This document shows, piece after piece, positions 42,316-50,181 of a DNA stretch of 54,065 nucleotides. The stretch covers positions 1 through 54,065 of the forward strand of contig NZ_VJZC01000014.1 in assembly GCF_009377185.1 (NCBI RefSeq), given 5' to 3'. The notes below the pieces were generated by a model that ran no database searches, was not told the DNA's origin, and saw only the letters and a program-made list of their open reading frames with translations. The stretch is from Streptomyces spongiae. Its GTDB lineage: Bacteria > Actinomycetota > Actinomycetes > Streptomycetales > Streptomycetaceae. A program made the position numbers and the translations under genes. Positions within the stretch are counted from its first letter, which is position 1, and each line of letters begins with the position of its first letter.

Positions 42316-43911
42316 TCAGCGCCGGCCCCGACCTGGTGCCGTGTCGAAGTCGAGCGCGCGGGCGGACAGTCCTCGTTCGCGGAGGGTGGCCTTGGCCACG
42401 CGCTCAGACGATGTCTTCGGGAGTGAGTCGACGACCTCGATGTAGCGAGGGAGCGCGAAGCGTGGGAGGTCACGTGCGATCGCATCGCGCATCTTCGCCG
42501 GGTCCAGGACCATCCCAGGTCGGGCCACCACGAACAGGGCGATGTCCTCGTCACCTACGTCGGCCGGTATGCCGATAGCGGCACTCTCCAGGACCTCGTC
42601 GAGACGGTTGACGGCAGTCTCGACCTCCCAGGCCGAGACGTTCTCTCCACGGCGTCGGATCGAGTCCTTGACCCGGCCGACGTACTGGATGCGCCCGTTG
42701 GCCAGACGCCTCACGACGTCGCCGGTCCGGAACCACAGCCCCTGCCACGCGGCGACGGTTGCCTCGGGCTGGTTCCAGTACCCCTGCATGATGGCTGACG
42801 GGTCGTCCGGCCGGACGAGCAGCTGACCCGGCACACCGTCGTCGACGAGCTCGTCCTCGCCGTCCACGATGCGGATTGTGGTCCCGGGAAGCTCTCTCCC
42901 CACGTCACCGGGCCCGTGCTCGCCGGGATACTGACACAGGATGGTGTACATCTCCGTCATGCCGTACCCCTCCAGCAAGTCGACGTCGAACCGTTCGCAG
43001 AACGCGCGATGGATGGATGGCGGGATGGCCGAGCCCATCCCAATCCTTCGCCGGCTCGAGGACGCCCCGCGGGGTTGCTTGTTGATCAGGTGCAGCATCG
43101 CGCCGATGTAGACGAAGGCGTGGACGTCGTACCGCTCGACGTCGGCCCAGTACGCCGAGGCGCTGAACCTCCGCGTCAGGATCGCAGTTGCGCGTGAGGC
43201 CATCGCCTGCACGAGCACGAGTCGCGGGTCGATGTGGCACAGGGGCTGCGTGCAGTAAATCCGCTGCCCCTGACCGAGCTCCAGCACCTCGTCGTAGGCG
43301 TGCATGGCGTGACCGTAGTAGCCGTGGGACAGCATGACGCCCTTGGGAGGACCAGTCGTTCCGGACGAGAACATGACCGTCGCGGTGGTCGAGCGCGCCA
43401 GCAGAGTCGGGAGCTCGATTGCACCGTCCTGCGCGTCCATCACAGCACTGATCGTCGTCACCTGGGCCGTGCCGAGACGTGGTGCACCGAAGTCGTCGCC
43501 GACGACCACAACCAAGTCGATCTCCGGCGCGTCAGAGGCACGCTGCATCACGTCCGCGATGCGTGAGACGAGGTCGGCGGTGACGATCACCACTCGCGGT
43601 CGGGTCTCCAGCAGCACGTGCCGCAACGAGGAGCCCACGGCCTCCACAGACACGGGGACGTCGATGGCGCCGAGACGGTCGACGGCCCACCAGGCCCACA
43701 GTGCCTCGATCGAGTTAGGAAGCATCAGCAGGACACGGTCTCCCGCGGTCAGACCCAATCGCAGGAGGCCCGAGGCGAGCCTGTCGACGGCGCGGCCCAC
43801 GTCGGCATACGTGTGCGTCACGTCGTCCATGACGACGAACGCCTCGTCACCGGCGTCCTCCACCGCTGCCCGGAGCTCGGTCAGATGAGTGTGCCTCGTG
43901 CTCACAGTCAT
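42316..43911 (-). CDS. AMP-dependent acyl-CoA ligase (paralogue of 24662-26278)
   Basis: A 531-residue ANL ligase; ATG 43911 (MTVSTRHTHLTELRAA) follows GAGGAGAAAA. Motifs: TVMFSSGTTGPPKGVMLSHG, EGYGMTEMY, YVGRVKDSIRRRGENVSAWE and the catalytic Lys in KTSSERVAKATLRERG. Shared blocks with the first ligase (FSASxxWADVERxDV, the hinge motif) show recent common ancestry. It follows the thioesterase gene by 8 bp and precedes the thiolase, so it probably activates a later acid intermediate. Confidence 0.92.
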   Translation of the reverse strand: MTVSTRHTHLTELRAAVEDAGDEAFVVMDDVTHTYADVGRAVDRLASGLLRLGLTAGDRVLLMLPNSIEALWAWWAVDRLGAIDVPVSVEAVGSSLRHVLLETRPRVVIVTADLVSRIADVMQRASDAPEIDLVVVVGDDFGAPRLGTAQVTTISAVMDAQDGAIELPTLLARSTTATVMFSSGTTGPPKGVMLSHGYYGHAMHAYDEVLELGQGQRIYCTQPLCHIDPRLVLVQAMASRATAILTRRFSASAYWADVERYDVHAFVYIGAMLHLINKQPRGASSSRRRIGMGSAIPPSIHRAFCERFDVDLLEGYGMTEMYTILCQYPGEHGPGDVGRELPGTTIRIVDGEDELVDDGVPGQLLVRPDDPSAIMQGYWNQPEATVAAWQGLWFRTGDVVRRLANGRIQYVGRVKDSIRRRGENVSAWEVETAVNRLDEVLESAAIGIPADVGDEDIALFVVARPGMVLDPAKMRDAIARDLPRFALPRYIEVVDSLPKTSSERVAKATLRERGLSARALDFDTAPGRGRR

Positions 43912-43919
43912 TTTTCTCC

Positions 43920-44372
43920 TCACTCCGCGACGGTCGTGGACGTAGTGCCCAGCAACCCGTTGCGCTCTTTGGGGGTCAGCGGTCGGGAGCGACGCAGCTG
44001 ACGGTCCCAGGCGGCGTGCTCCGCGTGGGCCACGTTCCGAGGCGCCCCGTCCGAGCCCGCGATCACCAGGGAACTGACGAACGTGCTGCGACGGGCTTCC
44101 TCGCAGCGGACGAAGACACGGACCGGGGTCTCGCTCATCCTGACCTCCCGGACGTACGTCATCGCGAGGTGGGCCACGACGTAATCCGCGTCCCCGGTCT
44201 CCCAGCGTTCGCTGAGGAACCGAGCCATCGCCTCTTCATAGATGGTCCCGTAAACCGCGGCGGTGACGTGGCCGAGGTAATCGATGTCACGCCACCACGG
44301 CTGCAGCTCGACCGACCACCAGTACTCATATCCCGACGGCACCGTCAAGCGCCTCGCCGGCTCGTGCGTCAC
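43920..44372 (-). CDS. 4HBT-family acyl-CoA thioesterase
   Basis: A 150-residue hot-dog-fold thioesterase from GTG 44372 behind AAAGGAGAAGGGTAGC. Visible is the YbgC/FcbC-type start VELQPWWRDIDYLGHVTAAVYGTIYEEAMARFL with the active-site Asp, then VVAHLAMTYVREVRM. The frame is open further upstream through the universal-stress-protein remnant, but the ribosome binding site and family length favour this start. In tandem with a CoA ligase it may recycle CoA from dead-end esters. Confidence 0.85.
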   Translation of the reverse strand: MTHEPARRLTVPSGYEYWWSVELQPWWRDIDYLGHVTAAVYGTIYEEAMARFLSERWETGDADYVVAHLAMTYVREVRMSETPVRVFVRCEEARRSTFVSSLVIAGSDGAPRNVAHAEHAAWDRQLRRSRPLTPKERNGLLGTTSTTVAE

Positions 44373-44640
44373 GCTACCCTTCTCCTTTCGTCCCGACAGT
44401 CTGAACCAGCTCCCACCAGCAGCGTGCGTGCGCGCGACATGGACGCCGCAGGGTCCCTTCACGGTGACCTCGTGCGCGACGCTGCCGAGGATCCGGGCCA
44501 GGCCCTGGACGCGCTTGTTGCCGACACAGAAGAGAGCAGCGTGCTCGAACTCGGCGCGCTTCATCAGGGCCTCGGCCGGACGACCATGCCGAGCAACGGC
44601 TCGGACGTCGACCCCGCGGAAGGACGTCAGCACCTGGCGC
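44373..44640 (-). pseudogene. C-terminal remnant of a universal stress protein
   Basis: In frame with the thioesterase but upstream of its start, the sequence GVDVRAVARHGRPAEALMKR, CVGNKRVQGLARILGSVAHE and VKGPCGVHVART matches the last third of UspA proteins (VGNKxxxG...LGSV...H..PC.VLVxR). No USP N-terminus precedes it, so it is a truncated relic fused to the leader of the thioesterase gene. Confidence 0.6.
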
Positions 44641-44647
44641 CGTGCTG

Positions 44648-44812
44648 CTAGCGCACCGCTCCTGTTTGTTCTGCAGCGGTGATCGTGATCTCCTGCTTTC
44701 CGCCTTCGAAGCGCTCGACATTGAAACGGCGATTGGCGCTCACCATGTGCAGCTCGGCGTCGAACGCCGAGACCAGTCGCCCGACGACCGATGCGGCCAT
44801 CTCCGCAGTCAC
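44648..44812 (-). CDS. Possible 54-residue protein of unknown family
   Basis: A short frame with GTG start after GACGGGAGC encodes VTAEMAASVVGRLVSAFDAE and ends in EITITAAEQTGAVR. The same frame continues upstream as QTAKIVAWVDG behind an in-frame TAG, so it may be the 3' remnant of a longer gene. I do not recognise the family. Confidence 0.35.
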   Translation of the reverse strand: MTAEMAASVVGRLVSAFDAELHMVSANRRFNVERFEGGKQEITITAAEQTGAVR

Positions 44813-44968
44813 GCTCCCGTCCACCCAGGCGACGATCTTCGCCGTCTGCTACGCGACGTGATCCGGTCCGCGACGGACTCACCTATGGCCACCTCCACCT
44901 CGGCGACACGCCACCGCGATCCTGCACCTCGGTGGTCGCGGGACGTGGTGGGGCCAGCCCGAATCCGA

Positions 44969-44983
44969 CCCATCCGGGGGATG
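44969..44983 (-). promoter_or_regulatory. Island motif copy 10 (CATCCCCCGGATGGG)
   Basis: Exact consensus match on the - strand. It could serve the leftward thioesterase/ligase unit, whose first intact start is nearly 600 bp away behind gene remnants. Confidence 0.75.
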
Positions 44984-45018
44984 AGGCCTCTGCGGCGATC
45001 TCATACATGACTCGGCTG

Positions 45019-45033
45019 ACTCCCCCAGGCGGG
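45019..45033 (+). promoter_or_regulatory. Island motif copy 11 (ACTCCCCCAGGCGGG)
   Basis: Plus-strand copy 50 bp from copy 10, facing the saccharopine-dehydrogenase-like gene. A -10-like TAGCGA (45073-45078) lies about 50 bp downstream of the motif centre. Confidence 0.75.
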
Positions 45034-45133
45034 CGGCTTTGTCGCCGGAGTCGCTCCGCCCAGGTCACCGCGTAGCGATCGTGGCCACAGCGGGCGCGCG
45101 TGCTCGCGTGCCTCGGACGTGAAGGAGACGCTC

Positions 45134-46291
45134 GTGCAGGTTCTGGTCGTTGGCGGAGCGGGCGACATGGGGCGCGTGGCGTGCGAGACCATCGCCGGTG
45201 ACCCTTCCATCGCTTCCGTCGTCGTGGCGGACCGCGATGAGACCCGCGCCCTCCAGGTCGCCCAAGCCATAGGGCCCAAGGCCTCCTCCCAGCGGCTGGA
45301 CATCACCGACGACGCGGGCCTTCGCTCGGCGCTGGGGGCCGTCGACCTGGTGATCAACACCGTTGGTCCCTTCTATCTCTTCGGTCGCCCCGTCCTGGAA
45401 GCCGCCATCGCCTCACGCACGCACTACATCGACATCGCGGATGACTGGGAGCCGACGATCGAGATGTTCGAGCTGCACGGCAAGGCCGTGCGTGCTGAGG
45501 TCACGGCGATCGTCGGTATGGGCGCCTCGCCCGGCATCTCGAACCTTCTGGCCGCTGCCGCTCACGCTCAGCTGGACACTGTGGACACGTTGAACACGGT
45601 ATGGCGCGGTGGCGTCGGCATCCCGCCCGTGCCTGACGACCCGGCCACCGTGAAGCCCTCCGCGGCGATCGACCACTGGCTGCACAACCTCGCCGTTCCG
45701 ATCCAGATCTGGCGTGACGGTGCGGCAACGACGGCTGACGCCCTCGAAGAGTTCGCCATCGACTACCCGGGCATCGGCTCGGCCACACTGTGGACCTGCG
45801 GTCACCCGGAGCCGATCTCGCTGCCGCGCAGTTTCCCGGAGATCAAGCACTCGGTGAACGCGATGTTCGGTCGTCGGGGCCTGATGGACGTGGCTCGACG
45901 GCTGCGCGACCGTGTCCGTAATGGAGAGCTGTCCGTTCCGGAGGCCAGTCGCGAGCTCCTCCTGACCCCGGGCCGCCACGGCCCATCAGCCGGCGCGCTG
46001 CCCGACTTCCCCGGGGCGTTCGCCTACGCCGCGGGTACGAAGGACGAGCGCCGAGCACGGGCCTTCGTCACCACGCCCTTGATGCCCAGCGGGGGAATGG
46101 GCCGGGCGACGTGCATTCCCACTGCGCTCGCGGCGGTCATGCTCGCGCGAGGTGAGATCACCGGTCACGGAGTGATGGGCCCCGAGGGCTTCATCGTTCC
46201 CGTCACGCTCGTCGAGCGGCTGGCGCCGTTCGCGGGGGAACGCGCAGGCGAGGCTCCCCTCGATGTCCGGATCGTGCTCGACGACGCCTGA
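45134..46291 (+). CDS. Saccharopine dehydrogenase-like oxidoreductase
   Basis: A 385-residue protein with an N-terminal Rossmann fold (MQVLVVGGAGDMGRVACETI; VVVADRDE) and VDLVINTVGPFYLFGRPVLEAAI typical of the saccharopine dehydrogenase NADP-binding family, then MGASPGISNLLAAAAHAQLD. GTG 45134 is chosen over one five codons earlier because AAGGAG lies seven bases upstream. The family reduces imines or handles carbonyl and amino acid intermediates, so a role in imine reduction or oxidation of an amine-derived intermediate is plausible. Confidence 0.85.
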   Translation: MQVLVVGGAGDMGRVACETIAGDPSIASVVVADRDETRALQVAQAIGPKASSQRLDITDDAGLRSALGAVDLVINTVGPFYLFGRPVLEAAIASRTHYIDIADDWEPTIEMFELHGKAVRAEVTAIVGMGASPGISNLLAAAAHAQLDTVDTLNTVWRGGVGIPPVPDDPATVKPSAAIDHWLHNLAVPIQIWRDGAATTADALEEFAIDYPGIGSATLWTCGHPEPISLPRSFPEIKHSVNAMFGRRGLMDVARRLRDRVRNGELSVPEASRELLLTPGRHGPSAGALPDFPGAFAYAAGTKDERRARAFVTTPLMPSGGMGRATCIPTALAAVMLARGEITGHGVMGPEGFIVPVTLVERLAPFAGERAGEAPLDVRIVLDDA

Positions 46292-46391
46292 CGCGGTGCC
46301 GGACAGCCACGGCGCACGACCCCGTGTGGGCAGCGCGCTCCACGCCGGGCGGTGGCTTCGTCATCTCAAGGAGGTCGGGCACAGATCATGG

Positions 46392-46418
46392 GGAGCCGTC
46401 GCCGAGGGTGACGGCTCC
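46392..46418. terminator. Strong hairpin after the saccharopine-dehydrogenase-like gene
   Basis: GGAGCCGTCGCC (46392-46403) pairs with GGTGACGGCTCC (46407-46418) at 11 of 12 positions over a 3-base loop, about 100 bp after the stop codon. Confidence 0.65.
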
Positions 46419-46535
46419 GTTCGGCCGAGGGGTCCAAATCCTGGTTGCTCGACGTGAACGCCCCCCTCATACCCTCCGCACATGACTGGTGATCCGTTCG
46501 GGTGCCGCTGCGTTCTCTGCCTGACTACGGTTGGT

Positions 46536-46655
46536 TCAGGTCCCCCGTGCGTGTGCACAAAGCAGGTCGTGCGAATCCAGGACCGATCTCGTCTTCACGA
46601 ACACCACGACATGCCATCCGTGCTGCTGCACATGCTCGTTGACCGTCAGATCCAT
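46536..46655 (-). pseudogene. N-terminal-like fragment of a DUF4262-type protein
   Basis: A 39-codon frame starting MDLTVNEHVQQHGWHVVVF resembles the opening of DUF4262 proteins (hGWhv) and then diverges. A C-terminal-like piece of the same kind of protein lies downstream on the opposite strand, implying rearrangement. Confidence 0.3.
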
Positions 46656-46851
46656 GCGGCCCGCTTCGTCCCGGTCGCCATCTTCGGACTCGATGTCCAC
46701 ACCATGCCCCACATGCTCTACGCCCCCGGCGAGAAGTCCCCCGCAGGCGAGGTATGGGCGGACGGCCAGAGCCCTCCTGGCGTTGTTGTCGGTCGTAAAG
46801 TCGCGCTCAGGCAGGTTGGTCGCTGCTAGTAGCTCACCTTCCTCGGGCAGA

Positions 46852-46985
46852 CGGTTCTGCCGGCGGCCCCCTCTCCCTGTGCTGCAAGTCGCGTGGCCTG
46901 ATGCCGATGGCCGTTTCCACTGGGACGAGCAGGCTGACGCGAAGCATCGCGAGTCACGGCCTCACTTGTGTGATCTCAAGGTGAG
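46852..46985 (+). pseudogene. C-terminal-like fragment of a DUF4262-type protein
   Basis: The frame encodes RFCRRPPLPVLQVAWPDADG followed by RFHWDEQADAKHRESRP, close to the RRPPFPVLQVVWPDxxGRFPWE ending of DUF4262 proteins. There is no start or upstream domain in this orientation. The rest of 46292-47017 shows no gene that I can call. Confidence 0.4.
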
Positions 46986-47017
46986 GCGCGGCTGTGACAT
47001 CACCGGGTCCTCCAAGC

Positions 47018-48163
47018 TCACAGCGTCGCTCGTTCGAGGGATGGTGGGGCGTCAGCGCTCGGTGTCGATCCGCCCGGGTGGACGTCTACCAGGATCCCGG
47101 CGTCGATGCGCCACGACAGTACGACTCGGTCACCGTGGGCATATTGCTCCTCGGGAGCCATCTCGTCCACCAGGAACTTCTGCCCCGCTCCCTCGAGGAC
47201 CAGGCGGCGCCGGCCGCCCAGGTAGATCACGTCCACAACGTCGGCCACCAGCGAGTTGTCCGTTGGTGAGACCGCGTGGCCGTGCGGCCTGACTCGCATC
47301 TTCTCGGGGCGGACGACCAGAGCGGCTTCGTTCACAGCAGGGTCGGCTCCGCCGTGGCCCGGAACTTCCACGGAAAGCGTGCCCGACTGGAGCACGAGTC
47401 GGTCGCCCCGGCGCTGCAGCGGGCCGCGCAGCACATTGGAGTCGCCGAGGAACTGAGCCGCGAAAAGGGTCCGCGGGCGCTCGTACAGCTCGCTCGACGT
47501 CGCGACCTGCTCGAGGGCACCGTTGTTGAAGACGGCGATGCGGTTCGACATGACCAGGGCCTCCTCCTGGTCATGGGTCACGAAGACGAAGGTCACCCCG
47601 ACCTCGTTGTGGATCCGCTTGATCTCGAGCTGCAGGTCCTCTCGAAGGCGCTTGTCCAACGCGCCCAGCGGTTCGTCGAGGAGAAGCAGCTGGGGGTCGA
47701 ACACGAGGGCCCGCGCGAGTGCGACTCGCTGCTGCTGCCCACCTGAGAGCTCCCGGGGGGAGCGACGCGCCAGGTGCGACAGGCCCACCACCTCCAGAAT
47801 CTCGCCCACCTTGCGGGTCACGTCGGCCTTCTTCATCCGACGCTCCCGCAGGGGGAAGGCCACGTTGTCTTCGACCCGGAGGTGAGGGAAGAGCGCGTAG
47901 TTCTGGAACACGACGCCGATGTTGCGCCGGTGAGGCGGCACGCCGACGAGCTGCCTGTCACCGACGACGATGTGGCCCGCGTCGGGCTCCACGAATCCGG
48001 CGATGAGGTTGAGGGTCGTCGTCTTGCCCGAGCCACTCGGTCCCAGGAACGTCATGAACTCCCCCGGGGCGATGGTCAGATCGATCCCGTCGAGGGCTGT
48101 CACGTCGCCGTAACGCTTGGTCAGGCCGCGAAGCTCGACACCGACGCCGTAGTTGGTGGTCAT
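47018..48163 (-). CDS. PotA-like ABC transporter ATP-binding protein
   Basis: A 381-residue ATPase: Walker A LGPSGSGKTTTLNLIAG, Q-loop NYALFPHL, signature LSGGQQQRVALARAL, Walker B LLLLDEPLGALDKRLRE and H-loop VTHDQEEAL. A C-terminal TOBE domain follows (from about residue 280). The size and TOBE domain are those of polyamine/spermidine (PotA) and related organic-cation importers. It ends the operon permease, permease, ATPase; 3 bp separate it from the second permease. Confidence 0.93.
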   Translation of the reverse strand: MTTNYGVGVELRGLTKRYGDVTALDGIDLTIAPGEFMTFLGPSGSGKTTTLNLIAGFVEPDAGHIVVGDRQLVGVPPHRRNIGVVFQNYALFPHLRVEDNVAFPLRERRMKKADVTRKVGEILEVVGLSHLARRSPRELSGGQQQRVALARALVFDPQLLLLDEPLGALDKRLREDLQLEIKRIHNEVGVTFVFVTHDQEEALVMSNRIAVFNNGALEQVATSSELYERPRTLFAAQFLGDSNVLRGPLQRRGDRLVLQSGTLSVEVPGHGGADPAVNEAALVVRPEKMRVRPHGHAVSPTDNSLVADVVDVIYLGGRRRLVLEGAGQKFLVDEMAPEEQYAHGDRVVLSWRIDAGILVDVHPGGSTPSADAPPSLERATL

Positions 48164-48166
48164 TAC

Positions 48167-48967
48167 TTACCGCCTCTCCCTCACAACGCTGAGCACGCCG
48201 AAGAGGATCAGGACCACGGTCGTGACGGTCAGCAGGAGAGTGGAAGCCGCTGCGACGGTGGGGTCAAAGGTCTGGGTGACACTGGCGTAGATCTTGACGG
48301 GAAGTGTCTGCGCGAAGGGGCCCGACAGGAAGATGCTGACAATGGCCTCGTCGAAGGAGGTGAGGAACGCGAAGAGCGCCCCCGTCACCACTCCAGGGGC
48401 GATCAGCGGAAGCATCACCTTGCGGAAGGCACTGACCGGCCCCGCTCCCAGGCTCGCCGCCGCCTTCACCAGCTGGCCGTCGAATCCAGCCAGCGATGCC
48501 GTCACGGTGACGACGACAAACGGGATGGCCAGCACGGTGTGGGCGAGGACGAAGCCCCAGTACGACTGCGTGAGGCCGGTCTTCAGCGCGACGTAGAAGA
48601 TACCGATGGCGGTGATGACCCCCGGCACGATCATCGGCGCCATCAGGAAGGCACGGGCAGGCCCGCGCCACTGACCCAGTGCACTGTGCAGCGCCATCGC
48701 CGCCATGGTTCCGAGTGCCGTGGCGATCACGGCCACGACCACGCCGACGCGGAGGGTGAGCAGAGCTGCGCCGTACCACTGCGGATCCTGGAAGAAGTTC
48801 ACGTACCACTGCAGGGAGAATCCCCGGGGAAGCATGAGGCTCCGTCGATCGGAGAAGCTGATCGGCACCACCACCAGGGTCGGGAGCACCAGCAGTAGAC
48901 CGACCAGAACGCACCAGACCCGAAGCACTGAACGGGAGAGGATCCCGCGCCTCGACGCCGCGCTCAC
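48167..48967 (-). CDS. PotC-like ABC transporter permease
   Basis: A 266-residue integral membrane permease with about six transmembrane helices, beginning with SRSVLRVWCVLVGLLLVLPT. The EAA-loop (QLVKAAASLGAGPVSAFRKVMLPLIAPG) that docks on the ATPase is visible near residues 165-190. It overlaps the first permease by 4 bp. Confidence 0.92.
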   Translation of the reverse strand: MSAASRRGILSRSVLRVWCVLVGLLLVLPTLVVVPISFSDRRSLMLPRGFSLQWYVNFFQDPQWYGAALLTLRVGVVVAVIATALGTMAAMALHSALGQWRGPARAFLMAPMIVPGVITAIGIFYVALKTGLTQSYWGFVLAHTVLAIPFVVVTVTASLAGFDGQLVKAAASLGAGPVSAFRKVMLPLIAPGVVTGALFAFLTSFDEAIVSIFLSGPFAQTLPVKIYASVTQTFDPTVAAASTLLLTVTTVVLILFGVLSVVRERR

Positions 48968-49893
48968 CTGCCCCCTCCGATACCGAGAGCGCGGGTGTGG
49001 CGGCGAGTGACGAGCGCAGCGGCGCCCAGGATCAGCAGAGTCGACGCCAGGAGGACGAGAGCCATCGCGCCCCCACGGCCGAAGGCGAGGAGAGCGTTCG
49101 TTTGCTGCACGATCTGCTGCGAGATCATGCTCTGCTTGGGGCTACCGAGCAGGGCAGGAGTGAAGTAGAAGCCCAGGGACAGCACGAACACCAGAGTCGA
49201 ACCAGCCATGATCCCAGGGACAGCCAGCGGCAGGTAGACCTTCCGGAAGGCACGACCAGGACTCGCCCCGAGACTCACGGCAGCATCCAGCAGCCTCCGG
49301 TCGATGCCCTGGAGCCCGGCGTACACGGGCAGCACGAAGAAGGGGAGCAGGACCTGGGTAGCGCCGATGGTCATTCCTGCGACGTTGCCCAGCAGGGTGG
49401 GCGCGTGAATGCCCATCGAGCGCAGGAAAGCCTGTAGCGGTCCGACGTCCGAGAGCAGGATCACCCAGGCATAGGTGCGCACGACCAGGTTGGACCAGAA
49501 CGGCAGCATCACCGCCCCTGTCATCAGCAGGCGAGCGCGCGTGCCCACTCTCGTCATGAGATAGGCGTAGGGGAAGCCCAGGACGAAGCACGACACCGTG
49601 ATCCATGCACTGATCACGAACGTGCGTCGCAGGATATTCATCTGACTGCCGCTCGTCAGGTACCACTCGTAGTTGGAGTACCAGCTCGACGCCTGGCCCG
49701 CTGGCATGTTCGTCACGCTGAGAACGAACATCCGCAGCACCGGGTAGGCGAACACGACAGCGACGAAGACCAGCGCCGGCGCGACCATGAGGGACCCCGG
49801 ACGAGACCGGAGCCGGGTCGACCAGCGCTGACCGCCGGCAGCACTCGGGGACGGCGGACCCGCCGCCTCCAAGGTCCTCTCGATCAGAGTCAT
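48964..49893 (-). CDS. PotB-like ABC transporter permease
   Basis: A 309-residue permease; ATG 49893 (MTLIERTLEAAGPPSPS) follows CGGAGCTC. About six transmembrane helices, with the EAA-loop RRLLDAAVSLGASPGRAFRKVYLPLAVPG. First gene of the leftward operon, divergent from the solute-binding protein with two motif copies between. PotB/PotC-type permeases import polyamines, putrescine or related amines. Confidence 0.92.
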   Translation of the reverse strand: MTLIERTLEAAGPPSPSAAGGQRWSTRLRSRPGSLMVAPALVFVAVVFAYPVLRMFVLSVTNMPAGQASSWYSNYEWYLTSGSQMNILRRTFVISAWITVSCFVLGFPYAYLMTRVGTRARLLMTGAVMLPFWSNLVVRTYAWVILLSDVGPLQAFLRSMGIHAPTLLGNVAGMTIGATQVLLPFFVLPVYAGLQGIDRRLLDAAVSLGASPGRAFRKVYLPLAVPGIMAGSTLVFVLSLGFYFTPALLGSPKQSMISQQIVQQTNALLAFGRGGAMALVLLASTLLILGAAALVTRRHTRALGIGGGR

Positions 49894-49975
49894 CTTGAGC
49901 TCCGTATCTCGTGGCGGATCCAGCCCTACGCTAGGTGGGGCCCCGACCGCCTCCTTGGGGCCAACGCCACTCACA

Positions 49976-49990
49976 CCCGTCTGGGGGATG
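49976..49990 (-). promoter_or_regulatory. Island motif copy 12 (CATCCCCCAGACGGG)
   Basis: Exact consensus match on the - strand, 83 bp upstream of the first permease start. Confidence 0.8.
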
Positions 49991-50073
49991 AGCGCGACTC
50001 ACGGCTGTGCGGTGTTCATGACCGCTCCCGGCGTATGTGAGCACAGTCGGACGGTCCTGTCCACGGAAGCGCC

Positions 50074-50088
50074 CCTCCCCCAGGCGGG
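50074..50088 (+). promoter_or_regulatory. Island motif copy 13 (CCTCCCCCAGGCGGG)
   Basis: Plus-strand copy facing the binding-protein gene; the G run extends to six. A -10-like TAACAT at 50130-50135 lies about 52 bp downstream of the motif centre. Confidence 0.8.
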
Positions 50089-50181
50089 GGGGATTCGCTT
50101 GCCGACGAGGGGACGCGGGGTGACACACCTAACATTCGGCCATCCGCTGAGTCCTGACGCGGCTGTGAGAAGGAGTTTGAT

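Noticed and set aside
40704..42578. A long open frame of over 600 codons on the + strand opposite the thiolase and ligase genes
   Set aside because: It is antisense to a thiolase with all catalytic residues; high GC third-position bias keeps the complementary frame open. It has no family resemblance or ribosome binding site.
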